In this document: piece after piece, positions 1 to 11,008 of the stretch
Layout: each line of letters begins with the position of its first letter
Position numbering within the stretch: the first letter of the stretch is position 1
Source: Poecilobothrus nobilitatus
Taxonomy: Eukaryota; Arthropoda; Insecta; Diptera; Dolichopodidae
Direction: 5' to 3'
Length of the DNA stretch: 64,000 nucleotides
Assembly: GCA_947095535.1 (NCBI GenBank)
Contig: OX352774.1
Location: 207,626,965 to 207,690,964, forward strand
The notes under the pieces: model-generated
What the model was told of the DNA's origin: nothing
Databases searched by the model: none
What the model saw: the letters and a program-made list of their open reading frames with translations, nothing else
Program-made: the position numbers and the translations under genes

Positions 1-164
1 TCTTTTTTATATATTTATTATTAAATGTATAAATTATATAATTAAGAAAAAAAAAATAAAAAATAAAAAAAAAAATTGTTTCTGTAAATAAATTGAAGAA
101 AAAATCAAAAAAAAAAAACAATTTTTTTTAATTAAATTTTTTTTCCAATCCAAATTTCCTTAAG

Positions 165-260
165 GTTAAAAACAATGTTCAGAATTTTAATTTAGAAATT
201 TTTAATTTTTTGAAAATTCCAAAAAGTTATCAAAATTTTGTTGGAAGAAAAGAAGATATG
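165..260 (+). CDS. Probable internal exon, second-last of a gene (3' end of gene A)
   Basis: An open 96-base segment of 32 codons in phase 0. It is preceded by a pyrimidine-rich tract ending TTTCCTTAAG and followed by a near-perfect donor, ATG|GTAAGT at 261-266. Residues read VKNNVQNFNLEIFNF, then LKIPKSYQNFVGRKEDM. The exon ends on a codon boundary, and the next strong acceptor (589|590) opens a phase-0 exon whose frame continues to a natural stop, so the two fit as the last two exons of one plus-strand gene. The rest of the gene lies left of the window. I do not recognise the protein family: it is basic, rich in Asn and Phe, and shows no clear domain in this fragment. The alternative is chance open frame in A+T-rich DNA, which the two matching splice sites make less likely. 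Confidence 0.5.
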
Positions 261-589
261 GTAAGTAATTGTGCGGATATGTGATTAAGGTGTAACATTT
301 TTCAGTGTATAAATACGAGTACATATACATAATCAAATTTATGAAAATGAAAAAAATTCTAATGCTTAGTTAACCGCTTTAACAAAATTTATTCTGAACT
401 ATTTTAAAAAAACAGATCATTGCTTCAGAAGAATTTTTCTGCAGAAGAAAAACAAATGCAGACAGTTAAATGCGTCTATTCAATTAAATTTTTTTTTTTG
501 TTTTTGAATATGTCACATTATGTCTCAAAATGACAGTTGAAAAAAGAATTCCAAAATGAAAAGTTAAAGAAATTAACTTTTTTTTCCAG

Positions 590-664
590 AGGGGAAAAAA
601 ATTTCTGGAGAAAATTTACGAAGAAACTAAAATATCCCAAGCTCCACCAGATTCATCAGCATAA
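590..664 (+). CDS. Probable terminal coding exon of gene A
   Basis: It starts directly after a strong acceptor (TTTTTTTTCCAG) and gives 24 codons plus TAA. The peptide begins RGKKFLEKIYEETK and ends with a Pro/Ser-containing tail (QAPPDSSA). Its composition (charged, amphipathic, mixed residues) is far more protein-like than the surrounding A/T repeats. Joined in phase to the 165-260 exon across a 329-base intron (261-589), it completes a 56-residue C-terminal segment. The family is not recognised, so no function is assigned. The 3' untranslated region follows, with AATAAA at 794-799. Confidence 0.5.
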   Translation, partial: RGKKFLEKIYEETKISQAPPDSSA

Positions 665-793
665 ATCAAATATAAAATCAATTTAAAATTTGATTATTTG
701 CTATATACGTCTATTATACTGCTTCCACTTGTAAATTTCAACTATTTAATGGATTTTCTAATAATTCATCTAAGGGTCATTAATAATTACTCA

Positions 794-799
794 AATAAA
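794..799 (+). terminator. Candidate polyadenylation signal of gene A
   Basis: An AATAAA hexamer 130 bases after the TAA of the terminal exon. The spacing is reasonable for a short insect 3' UTR, but AATAAA is common by chance in DNA this A+T-rich. Confidence 0.3.
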
Positions 800-1396
800 T
801 ATGTACCTTTAAAGTGGTCTTTTTTGAACGAACATTTAAAATGACAAATTTAATATTCTGGATTGAAAATTTTTAAACTTTAATTTGAAATTAACTTAAA
901 ATAAGATTTTGTTTTAATTTTGACCATTTTTTGCTAACTCTCAAGAGAATCGTAATTTATTTTTAATATAAAACTACTAAAACTTTGTTCAATTTTTTTT
1001 TTAAGAGATTTTTCAAAAATAAAAATTAAAGCAACATTTCAAGAGATATATGTATAAAGTCATTTTTAGAGGATAATTAATTTTATTGGCAAAAAATTGT
1101 ACACCTAATTTTTTTCACTACATTTTCATAAAAAAACTATTTCTAACTTATATTTGCTAAAATTTCTTAAAATATTGCGAGAGATTTCAAATTATAAGTA
1201 AGTTAAATTAATTCAGTTATTAACCATTAGGAACCAAGACAAAAGTTTTGGAATTATTAACTATAGCATAGCATTCTGATATCTTAAAAGTCACCATAAT
1301 TATACTAAACTTAATAAGTTCCTATATAATTCCTTCTTTGTAATTCTTTCTAAAATAAATAATTAGCATGGACGTATTGTAACTAACCTATAAAAA
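800..1396. other. A+T-rich spacer, nothing recognised
   Basis: Between the end of gene A and the fold-back element. It holds short A and T runs and no open frame, splice pair or repeat that I can support. Confidence 0.5.
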
Positions 1397-2342
1397 ACGG
1401 TGTTTGAAAATAATGCCCCAGGCAATAAAATCGAATCAAATTTATTTCCTTTTCGATGCGAAAATAAAGACGAGATTGCTAGTTTTTGTAAATTCGGTTT
1501 TATTACCGTTTTGAAAAGGGAACAAAGCCGAAATTTAAAAGAAAATAAAGTCGAATTTTATTCTTATAATAAAAAAATTTCTAAAATTCTGTTCTGATAA
1601 GTATAATTAAATCAAAATAAAGAAGTAAAATAATAAGTCTGACACGAAAGGCCGACCTTTTTAACCCCGCTTTTTTAAAATCCACACCTTGACAGATGGG
1701 CATTTTCTGATATGGTACAAAATTCCTTAAAAACTACGATTTTATTTTTTTGCTTCTATTTATTTTTAATGCCTCTATTTGGAGCTCTCTAAAAATTTAT
1801 TTATTGATAATTTTATATATTTTTAATTAAATTTGTTTTCTAATTACTTTAACCTTCAATTAAATATGGTAATATATAGCAATACTTTTACTTGGAAAAT
1901 TTTAATAAAAACCAAGAATAATTTCTGAGTTTAAATAAAACTTATATTTTCTGATATGGTTGCGGCACACATGTTCACTGATGTCTATTTTTAAAAAAAA
2001 TATTCAAGTTCTAAAAAAATTACATTAAGAATATATAAACAAAATAATAAATAAAAAAAATTAACATGTTTTGATTATAAAATCAGGGTTGCCTCCTATC
2101 CCACAGCATTTATATATTTGTGCTGGAAACAAGGAATACTCAGATTTTATATCCCTATATGCTAATTATTTTTTACGTTTTAAGAAAAAAACGAAATAAT
2201 TGACCGATTCGACTTTATTTCTTTTTTAAAGCTATAGTTAAGCCGAATTTTCAAAAACCACGATTTCGGCTTTATTTCCGCGTCGAATGGAAAATAATGC
2301 CGATTTGGCTTTATTTCTCGGGGTATTATTTCGAAGCACCGT
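1397..2342. mobile_element. Fold-back element A with long, repeat-built inverted arms
   Basis: The left arm (about 1397-1585) and right arm (about 2175-2342) are inverted copies of each other. The left end reads ACGGTGTTTGAAAATAATGC. The right end, read on the minus strand, is ACGGTGCTTCGAAATAATAC. The similarity runs about 170-190 bases with substitutions and small gaps. Each arm is itself made of degenerate units around AAATAAnGCCGAA, for example GAAAATAAAGTCGAA and CGGCTTTATTTCC. The middle (about 1590-2170) has no credible ORF. Both ends are flanked by A-runs, so a target duplication cannot be fixed. The structure matches non-autonomous fold-back/MITE elements in general; no transposase is present and the superfamily is unknown. 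Confidence 0.65.
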
Positions 2343-3406
2343 AAAAAACAAACATTTGTTATTTTCATGCTAATCAAACGATTGAATTTAATTTTTTTAA
2401 ATTTATTTTGTTTATAAAAAAAAAATACATTTTTTGAAACTATACAAAGACATTTAAAGGCTAGATTTCACAGTGGGTAAAGTATGGACCTCCATCTCGA
2501 GGTACATTAGGTGAAAATTCTATGATAATTTCATTTTTGATATTTGAATAAATGAAAATCCTAACATAAAGTTTCTTCTAGATATCAATCAGTTGATCAT
2601 AACATAGCATAATTCCCAGTAATCCTCTCTCTCTCTCTTTTCGAACATTTACCAGTGGAAAGTGGGTACAAACAGAATTATAAATAAATATTATTTCTTT
2701 TTATTTTTCTTATTTATTTTGAAATAATTCTTCTAATAACCCTTAATTAATTTATTTATTATTTATTTCTACAATTTATTACAACAAAAAAAAAATGACA
2801 ATTTTCAATGTAATCATAAATAAATTTTCTTAATTTAGTTCAATTTTTAATATTTGCCATTAATAACAAAGAAAGAAAAAATACAATATTTTATTGGAAA
2901 AAACTTTAGCTAAGTGTCAATCATTTGTGTGAGTTCACAAGATTGATAAAAATGAAAATAATTCTTAAATATAAATATTTAGCTATAATAAAAAAATAAT
3001 TAAATTTATTAGACACCATTATAATATTGAAAAAAAAAAAACAAAATAATTTAAAAACTAATCCAGTTTATTACAAAATATTTAATTACAATAATTTTTT
3101 TTTTTTTTTTGTTTTCTACTCAAATATTTAAAATTTTTTTTTTATAAGAAAACTTCTTGATTTCCTTGTAACCAATTTTTTGGTTTTGAAATTTATTGCA
3201 AATAAAATTCTCTTGTCTGTATAATAAAAATATTTTGTTATATTTTTATTTTTTTATTTTTTTTTTGTTTTCAAATCGATTAAAATATTTTATTATTTCC
3301 TATGTTGTTTAATTTTTATTATTTTAACTTATTTAATCAAATATAATTTCATTTAAGAAGATATATATCTGATATACCATCAAAATTTCAGTAAAATGTG
3401 AATGAT
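2343..3406. other. A+T-rich spacer, nothing recognised
   Basis: Contains a (CT)n stretch near 2630 and many T/A runs. No coding or repeat structure can be supported. Confidence 0.5.
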
Positions 3407-3634
3407 TCAAAAATTTAAGTTACTTACACACTGATCATAAATAAATTTCAGAATGAGGAATCGTAACACAGTAAATTTAAACATATAAATCCAGGACTTC
3501 TCAGTGTTCACCAAAAAATCCAGGGCCTCCCAGTATTCATCCAAAATTCTATTCTTTCTATGAAATTCTATAGTAGAACAATTCTTTTCCATAAATAAAC
3601 AATAGAAATATTTTCGAACTTTCGAAGGATTCAT
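3407..3634 (-). CDS. Unidentified 75-codon ORF, possible exon
   Basis: The frame starts MNPSKVRKYFYCLF and has normal-looking, less A+T-rich codon use than its surroundings. Near its end the minus strand shows a strong donor, TGT|GTAAGTAAC, so the true exon could end around residue 70 rather than at the stop. Its middle holds an imperfect in-frame duplication of about 30 bases, encoding WEALDFL and then EKSWIYM. No domain is recognised. It lies just upstream of a SINE. It could be a real first exon, a decayed mobile-element fragment or chance; I cannot decide. Confidence 0.25.
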   Translation of the reverse strand: MNPSKVRKYFYCLFMEKNCSTIEFHRKNRILDEYWEALDFLVNTEKSWIYMFKFTVLRFLILKFIYDQCVSNLNF

Positions 3635-3659
3635 ATCTTCATGGCAAGAATTTTATTTA

Positions 3660-3885
3660 ATTGTGAAATTTTTTATTTATTTATTTATGTACAGGTACCG
3701 TGGTACATAAATGTGCCAGGTAGCTATAACCTCTGTTTCCTGGTAGGAATGTGGGGTGTACAAGATATTATGTGATATATTAAGTATTTATATATTGCGA
3801 TATATGAATATATTTTTTTTTTTATATATTATAATTATTGTACCCAGCCGGGACTCGAAACCGAGATCTCTCATTCCCTTATAAA
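3660..3885 (-). mobile_element. Truncated tRNA-derived SINE-like element
   Basis: On the minus strand the sequence runs from CTCGGTTTCGAGTCCCGGCT (3841-3870 region), a good match to a tRNA B box and T-arm (GGTTCGAnTCC), down to a tail of AAAT repeats at 3660-3685. No A box is visible upstream, so the 5' end is missing. The body carries an A+T-rich insertion-like stretch at 3765-3838. The element is markedly less A+T-rich than its flanks. Confidence 0.5.
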
Positions 3886-5288
3886 ATTGTGAAATTGATT
3901 TTGAACATAATATTTTCCTTTTATTTTTTTTTAAAAACTAATTAAATATTCTAACCATTTCTTCTGAATAAATATATTTCATGGAACATATAAACCATAT
4001 AGAATTGTTGAGTTTACAAGTCTAACCAACTTTTTAAGAAATATTTAAGGATATATAACTATTTATAGGATATATCTAATGTTTCACGAGAACGTGTAAA
4101 TTGGCCACATTGCAAATCTGCAAGTTATGCAAAATAAAGTACTAATGTAGACAGATCAAAAAAAAAAAAGACTGATAAAATAAAATAAAAAGTTAATGAT
4201 AGACAGACATTCCCGGATCCTTATGTATTTATGTACACATTCCAATCGTACACGTCATCAAAGGACACTATTAAAACTAATATTATGGATTTGATATTAT
4301 GTATAAACTAAAATATCAAAAATTTATGAAAGGTTCAATTTGAAATTAGAACCTTCTAATAATATTCATTAGAATTAATTATTAGATTAAGTGAACAGTG
4401 TTAGTCTGAAGTTCTATTTAAAATTTTTCAAATAAGATTTTTTCCTTTCCTTGATTATTAATAATTATCCTTCATTGATAATATTTAAAAAAAATATATA
4501 TATATAAATTTACATACTATAAATTAATAAATATCATATTATCATAATATCATATTATGCAAAGGCATAAATTATTCTAATCTCTGTACTAAGATAATTA
4601 AGATATTTAATAAAAGTGTTATTAAAAAACCATTTCAAATATTTTTCTTTTATTTACAAATATTGAAAATTTTATTTAAGTTGATCATAAAAAATCTTAA
4701 ATTAAATTAAACCTTTCTTTTTACATTGAATATTTTTATTGCTAATAATTTTGTTAATTTCAAGGTTATAATGAATCTTTAAAATTATTTCCCACTATAT
4801 ATGGGAAATAATACATGTATACTTCCTCTTAAAACTTTCATTGATTTCCTTAAATGTGAATATTATTTTTATTTATATTTTTACAGAAAACTTTGACCTA
4901 TTCAATCTTATTTCAATTATCAGTACACAAAAAGAAAAACCAAGAAAAGAAGAAAAAAAAAATACATTATTATATAACAATTTAGACACATTTTTTTTTT
5001 TATTTAATCTAAAATTACCATATTACTTTAATAATTTTAAAATTGAATGTACCTATATATAACCTATATTAAAGCCCAGAAGCAAATTAATTAAATCTAA
5101 AATATTTAATCTCAAACAAAATTCCTATAAATACAAATTTTATATAATATATACACTTTGATTCAAAACGTTTAAAGTTTACATTTTTTTAAGCTAGTGA
5201 ATTTTTGCTCATAAAACCTTATAATTATTATTACGTTACTATAATATACTATAAAAAATTATTTTTTTTCTTTTAAACACGAACTCAC
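3886..5288. other. A+T-rich stretch with no confident feature
   Basis: Holds a short piece near 4200-4275 ending TCATCAAAGGACACTATT, which resembles sequence at 39,753 and 17,550 and may be the end of an old repeat. An open frame after an acceptor-like ATTTTTACAG at 4885 is A-rich and lacks a donor, so it is not called as an exon. Confidence 0.3.
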
Positions 5289-5323
5289 CTGACAGGTAAA
5301 CAATAAACACAAAATGAAATATT
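5289..5323 (-). other. Candidate 35-base exon (coding status unknown)
   Basis: On the minus strand a very strong donor, CTGTCAG|GTGAGTTCG, closes a 35-base segment that opens after GTATACGTTTTAG. All three frames are open across it, so coding phase cannot be chosen. It may equally be an untranslated first exon whose true start lies further upstream. No matching partner exon was found downstream on this strand. Confidence 0.2.
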
Positions 5324-8300
5324 CTAAAACGTATACAAATTATTAACGATCGCACATAAGATAATCGATCAACTTGATCATAATTCGTTATACATTCATT
5401 AATAACATTGAATTGAAATTTTTTTGTTTTTTTTGTTTTTTTTTTTTAAATCAAACCCATCAGGTATTTAATCACCTGAATATAATAGTCAAGAAATCTA
5501 AATCTTTTGCATCTATTAGATATAGATAGATAGATTTCTTTAAAAAAAAAATTAAAACAAAAAGTTAAAAAAATCAATTATACCAGTATATTGGTGAGCA
5601 GTGGCATTGATAGCACTTGATTTAGACTAAAAAAAAAAACCGAAAAAACAAATTAGAATAACTACCTAAGATGACAAACAAACAAAAAAAGCAAAAATAA
5701 GAATTAAAAATTAAGACATCATTTAAAAAATAAAAACATACCTATTAGAAAAATCGATTCATAAAAGGTATTAATATATCGACCTTGTTTAAAATTTTTT
5801 TTTTTTTTTGTTTTCTTTAAAAACCATCAATAATGTAATCATATAGATTTAAAAACAATAGCTTAGCTTAGATAATCGGTCAAATTATTTTTTAAACTTT
5901 AATATTTTTTAAACTTTAAACTTTAAAATTATTAACATTTAATATCTAATAATCAGAATTTCATTTATAATACATTATTTCAGATTTATCGATTTTTTTG
6001 TTCTTTCCTTTTCTAGATCTATTTTAAATAAACTAGTATTGTATATTTTGGATTTTGAGCTTTAATAACTTTTTATGGTTTGAAATTTCATTAAGTGACG
6101 TCATCAGAAAATGTCCTTTCCTTTTCAGAAAATGTCCCAAATGACTAAACTTTAGTTTCTTTAAAACATTTTTTGTTTCACTTATAATAAAGTGACTGCC
6201 GTATCGAATATAACGGAAAATATTCAGCTAAATAATACCATATGATATGTTTGTTTCAAGATATTACAGAGAAAATATCTAGAAGATATTTATTAAAAAT
6301 ATTAGTTATGGTTCACATAGCACTGATCAATAACGATTCATTTAATTTTTCTTAATTTAATTCCAATTAACAAATGACAAAAAAAGGAATTCTTTAATGA
6401 ATGAAATATCGAGTTTTCCAAAAAAAAAAAAAAAAACAAGAAAAATAAAAATAAACAAAACAAAGTGTTCTAACATTCTTAAGGTTAAAAATTATTTTAC
6501 ATTAAAATTAACTTAATTAAATACTTTAATACTAATTAATACAATTTCATTTTTTGAAACATATTTATAGTAATTTTAGAATTTTATTCTAGTTTTTCAT
6601 TTCAATCACGTTTGAATCTTTAATTTTATTTATTTCTTTGTTTTTTTTTTTTTTTATTTTTCTTTTGTTGATTATTGCGAAATTTTTAATGATTAACTTG
6701 TATTATGTTAATTAAATTATTAAATTTTAACATATTATTGTTGTTTGTTCTAGACTTAAATATATACCATAAGTATTTGATTAATTAGACTTAAAAATAA
6801 ACAAAAATAAATTAATATACAGTAAAATCTTTTTAGTAGGAACATTTCTAAAATTTGAAAAAAAGAAAATGATAGTCAATTTTTAAATTTATTTTTACTT
6901 TTATTAAATGTTCAAATTATAAAAACTAGTTTTTATAGTTGTTGTGCAATATTGTATAAAAAGAAAACAACTGCAGTGTCCGGCTTTTAAAAAACCTTAT
7001 TCAAAATAAAAAAAGTTTTTAAGAAAACAATCGAAAATTTTTAGTAGGATCTATTTAATTTGTGTTAGAATCGATCTTCCGTTGAAAAAGGTAGGACCAT
7101 CTTCTTTTATATAGAAAAAATATTCTGCAGACACACTTTAAGCTTACAGTTAAGCATACGCTTTATAAGATATTATGTTTTGTCAGTGATCCTAGCATGA
7201 AACCTATAACATAAGCTTATCTCAATTAATTAGTAGCTTTTGAAGTATTTGGCTACATAGGATAATACTAAAAATTAGCTGTGTTGATAGAATTTCGAAT
7301 CGATAGAATTTTCGTATGAAGTCTTAATACTTATATATAAAAGTCAACAGAATTTGTAAAAATAAAAGAAAGAACATTCAACTACTTTGCCTATGTATTG
7401 AAACATACATAATACAACTGTCTTCCACATCTCATTCTTGATGGCTCTGTATTCTCACTCTTGAAAAGCAAGAAGAAAAAGAATATATTGGCTTAAAAAA
7501 CACGAAACATGACTCAAAGGGTCATTAAAGTTATTATTTACAGCAGCACTAGACAAAGTTAAGATAGTATATAATTTTAGGTGGACTTTTGAATTGACCT
7601 AATTTCTCGAATATTTATATTTATAACAAAAAAATGGAAATCCATGTTTATGGTCGAATTATAACATTTCTGAATTATGAAGTATTTCAATTATTTAGGT
7701 TTCACTGTAATTTTGTAAGCTAAATTGAATTATATTGATAGATTTTTAATCTATTTTTTGTATCAAATTTTAAAAATAATTTAAAATTTATTTAACCTAT
7801 TGAATTTATAATTAATAATATATTATACTTATAAATTATATCTATAATAACCAACTAGTTTTCCTTATCTTTTTTTTTTTTTGATATTTTAATAATTTTA
7901 CAAATTTTAATTGAATTAAATTAAATACATATACATAAAGTTTTTTTTATTATTCTATTAATTTTGATTTGAAAAAGATTTTTTATTATCTCAGTTTGGT
8001 AATAGAAAGAAAAAGAAAAACTATTACCAAAAAAAATCAAATAATGTCAAGAACATATTAAATTTTTAATAACCAATAATTTAAATTGATTCATTACAAA
8101 AGTTATACGTATAACATATTATATAATTAATGTTATATTTAATAACTACAAACCACAATCTCTATTCACCCATTAAAAAACCATATCAATGTCAATAATG
8201 TTATTTATTACAAATTGAACCAGTAATTAATCGAAAATTGTATAATAAAAACACCACCTATAATAAATTTAAATTATAACATTTTGTAACCTTTAATCAT

Positions 8301-8810
8301 TAATGGTAACAAATTTTTTTATGTATGCTCTGCGAAATTTTTAGGATACAAATTGTAAACCCAAAAAAAATTTTGATTTGCCATATTAAAAAAAAAAAAT
8401 ATTAAACAAAAATTGAAAAATTTAAATTTGAAAAAACAGGTGGCATGAATTTCTAATTATAACTATTGGCATGCAAAATACAATAGATATAACGTAGAAT
8501 ATTGTGTTCATTTTAAATAAATTCAAATAGGTTTATTTAATTGATGCAATCATATACCAAATTGATACCATGTTATCTCTTTAAAGGTACATCTGTTCAG
8601 TCTCCAATTCAAGCTACTTCTGCAATTCTGATGTATATTTCACTCCACATCCTTTATCTTTTATATTTCAATATCTTTAAATTTTCTTTAATGCAGAAAT
8701 TCAATATTGGAATTTTACATTAGAAGTCAAAAAATACTAGCAGAAGTGTCGGTGCCAGTAAATAAAATTTGTTTTTTAAAAACTTATAAAAATTGACTCA
8801 CTTATAATTA
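5324..8810. other. A+T-rich stretch, isolated small motifs only
   Basis: Includes a palindromic TGACGTCA (CRE-like) at 6096-6103, followed by a short direct repeat, CAGAAAATGTCC, at about 6104 and 6126. The block at 7040-7560 is slightly richer in G+C but shows no usable frame. The 60-codon frame at 8541 is judged a chance frame. Confidence 0.35.
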
Positions 8811-9404
8811 AGGGTAAGTTCACATGGGATGCATGTGATGCAAACATTTGATTGGCTGAAAATATATATCGTATTCATGAAATGCTCTCTCTTTAGCATA
8901 TTTTAGATGCAAAATTTTTTTGCAACCTCTATAAGAAGCACACAAGATGCAAATTTGTTTTAATGTCAAATACAGAGGTAAAATCAAACGTCAAAAATTT
9001 AAACGTTAAATATTTTGAAATATTTTGAAGATGGATGTAATAAAAAATATACTTTAGAAGCAATTAATTAATTTTATATGTGTATTAATAAATTATATTT
9101 AGTTTATATTATTTACAATTTTTTTTACATAAAATAACAATTTTCTCAGGTTTAACCATTTTGTATTTTGTAAATAAAAATTTTTTTCATCAACTGCCAA
9201 AACAATATACACATACTAGCTTTCTTTCTACACATAGGTACTTTCAAATAAAACTTTCAAAATAAAAATGTCGCCGCTTTGCATCTCATGAACGAGTGGA
9301 TGCATAATGGTTGCAAAATATTCGTTAATATTACCGAAGAGTACACGAAATGTAACCGAAATGATTTTTGCATCTGGATGCATGCATCCCATGTGAACTT
9401 AGCC
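8811..9404. mobile_element. Harbinger-type non-autonomous DNA element (MITE)
   Basis: Terminal inverted repeats: the left end reads AGGGTAAGTTCACATGGGAT and the right end, on the minus strand, AGGCTAAGTTCACATGGGAT, both continuing into GCATG. Each end is directly abutted by TAATTA (8805-8810 and 9405-9410), a target duplication of 6 bases, or 3 (TTA) with a chance extension. A 3-base TTA/TAA target and ends starting AGG/GGG are typical of PIF/Harbinger elements, hence the assignment, which is inference. The interior (594 bases in all) is non-coding with several GATGCA motifs. Both ends and the duplication look intact, suggesting a fairly young insertion. Confidence 0.7.
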
Positions 9405-10857
9405 TAATTATTTTAATTTAATTTAAAGAAATAATCTATTCCAAAAGTCAAGGCGATTAAAAATAAGGAACTTGATATACTAATTTACTAACAATTTACT
9501 CCCATTTTTTTCTTTTTTTGCAATTTTAAGAAAAATTTTATATTAAATGCAAAAAACAAAAAAAAAATGGAATTTCAAAAGAAAACATCAACTACTGTAA
9601 ATTTGTTGTTTATTATCACTTTAAACAAATAAAAAACCAAAAAAAAAATATATTTATCAATATTTACTCATAACACTTAAACATTACCTCATTTCAAATA
9701 AATCCATAAACACTTTCAAAATTAATGACCTTTAAAATAATCTGTGTTCATCATGTCTTTAACTTTTCGTATAACCGTGAAGAGATTTGTTGCAAATTCA
9801 TTTTTTCTTTTTTTTTTCATGTTTTTTGTCATTTCTTCAAACAGATAATTTTATTCCAAAAAAAAAAAAAAAAAACTCCTACACTCAAACCCATATTCAT
9901 CATTCATAAAATAAATTTCTAATAATCATTTGCTTTTTTTCAATTAATTCCAAATAGTAAATTTACCGTTACTTAATATCATATGCTGTATTGCGTTAAT
10001 ATACCTTTAAATTTTTTTTTTTTTTGTTAATAAACCAAAAAATCGCCATTAAACATACATACAAATAAATCCATTATTAGAAAATATAATATATCTAATA
10101 AATACTGAATAGCATCACCAAACATCATTTACTGTAATTATAATCTTTCATCTTATATTTATTTATCTTTACTGCTGCTTTCATTTTTCATTTTTCATTT
10201 TTTTTTTTATTTTATTTCTTTCAAATTCTGTTCATAATTGATTTAAACAAAGATTCAAAACATGAACTAACAAAAAAAAAACAAAAAAATTATCTTCAGA
10301 TACTCAGGTTCAAGGTCGTGTTTTTAGCACAAACAAATTCCGTTTACATAATTTTTTTTTTTTTTTGTTTCACTCTATTAATACAGAAAATCTCGTTATT
10401 GTTTATGTGATGGTAGTTGGCAAAATTTTATAAAGATGCCAACAATATAATGATTAACTGGTATTTTAAAATGTCAAATAAAAAATATAATAACAAAAAC
10501 AAACCTTCACCACATCATAATATTTAAGACATTAAACAACAAGAAACAAATTCCCTTTAAAAATCATCATTCACCTGTTAACATTTACAAAATACTTTAA
10601 TAAATAAAAATACTTTATAAAATCTTCGATGAAAAACTTTCGAAAAATATTTACTCTTTTTTTTATCTCTTTAAACTCTTCATAAAAAGTATATTTCTCT
10701 CATCTTCACTATTTTTATACAAAAACTTTACTGTACATTGCTTTTATACTACTTCAATTCTTGTTTTTTTTTCTCATAATTTCTTCTTTCTCTTTTCCTT
10801 TCGCTTTCATGCTTTTCTTTTAATGTTTTTAAATGCAAACTTAATTTTATTGTATAT
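9405..10857. other. A+T-rich spacer, nothing recognised
   Basis: Dense poly-A/poly-T runs and TTTTCATTTT-type simple sequence near 10,180-10,220. No exon pair or repeat is supported. Confidence 0.5.
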
Positions 10858-10946
10858 GAGTGTGTCATCAATATGACGTATTAATAGGCTGGTTTTTCAT
10901 TTTTACTTTTACTTTCATTTTGATACGTCATTCTGATGGCACACTT
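10858..10946. repeat. Long imperfect hairpin
   Basis: The left arm (10,858-10,883) reads GAGTGTGTCATCA then ATATGACGTATTA. The right arm (10,921-10,946), on the minus strand, reads AAGTGTGCCATCAGAATGACGTATCA. About 22 of 26 positions pair, around a loop of about 37 bases. It could be a tiny MITE or a small-RNA precursor fold. The arms match no microRNA I know, and the loop is long for a precursor. Confidence 0.45.
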
Positions 10947-10983
10947 ACATTCACTCTCTATTTTTAGTTTTTGCTCTCACCAG

Positions 10984-11008
10984 TTACTGTATTAGGTGGA
11001 CTAGAGGG
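10984..11008 (+). other. Candidate 25-base microexon
   Basis: The acceptor is excellent: a TTTTTAGTTTTTGCTCTCACCAG-type pyrimidine tract ending at 10,983. The 25-base segment is followed by GG|GTATGT. In one phase it reads TVLGGLEG. No partner exon can be linked to it, and it sits 37 bases beyond the hairpin. The splice signals are good but nothing else supports it. Confidence 0.2.

Noticed and set aside
6096..6103. CRE-like TGACGTCA as a promoter element
   Set aside because: A single isolated 8-base site with no transcription start or gene next to it.
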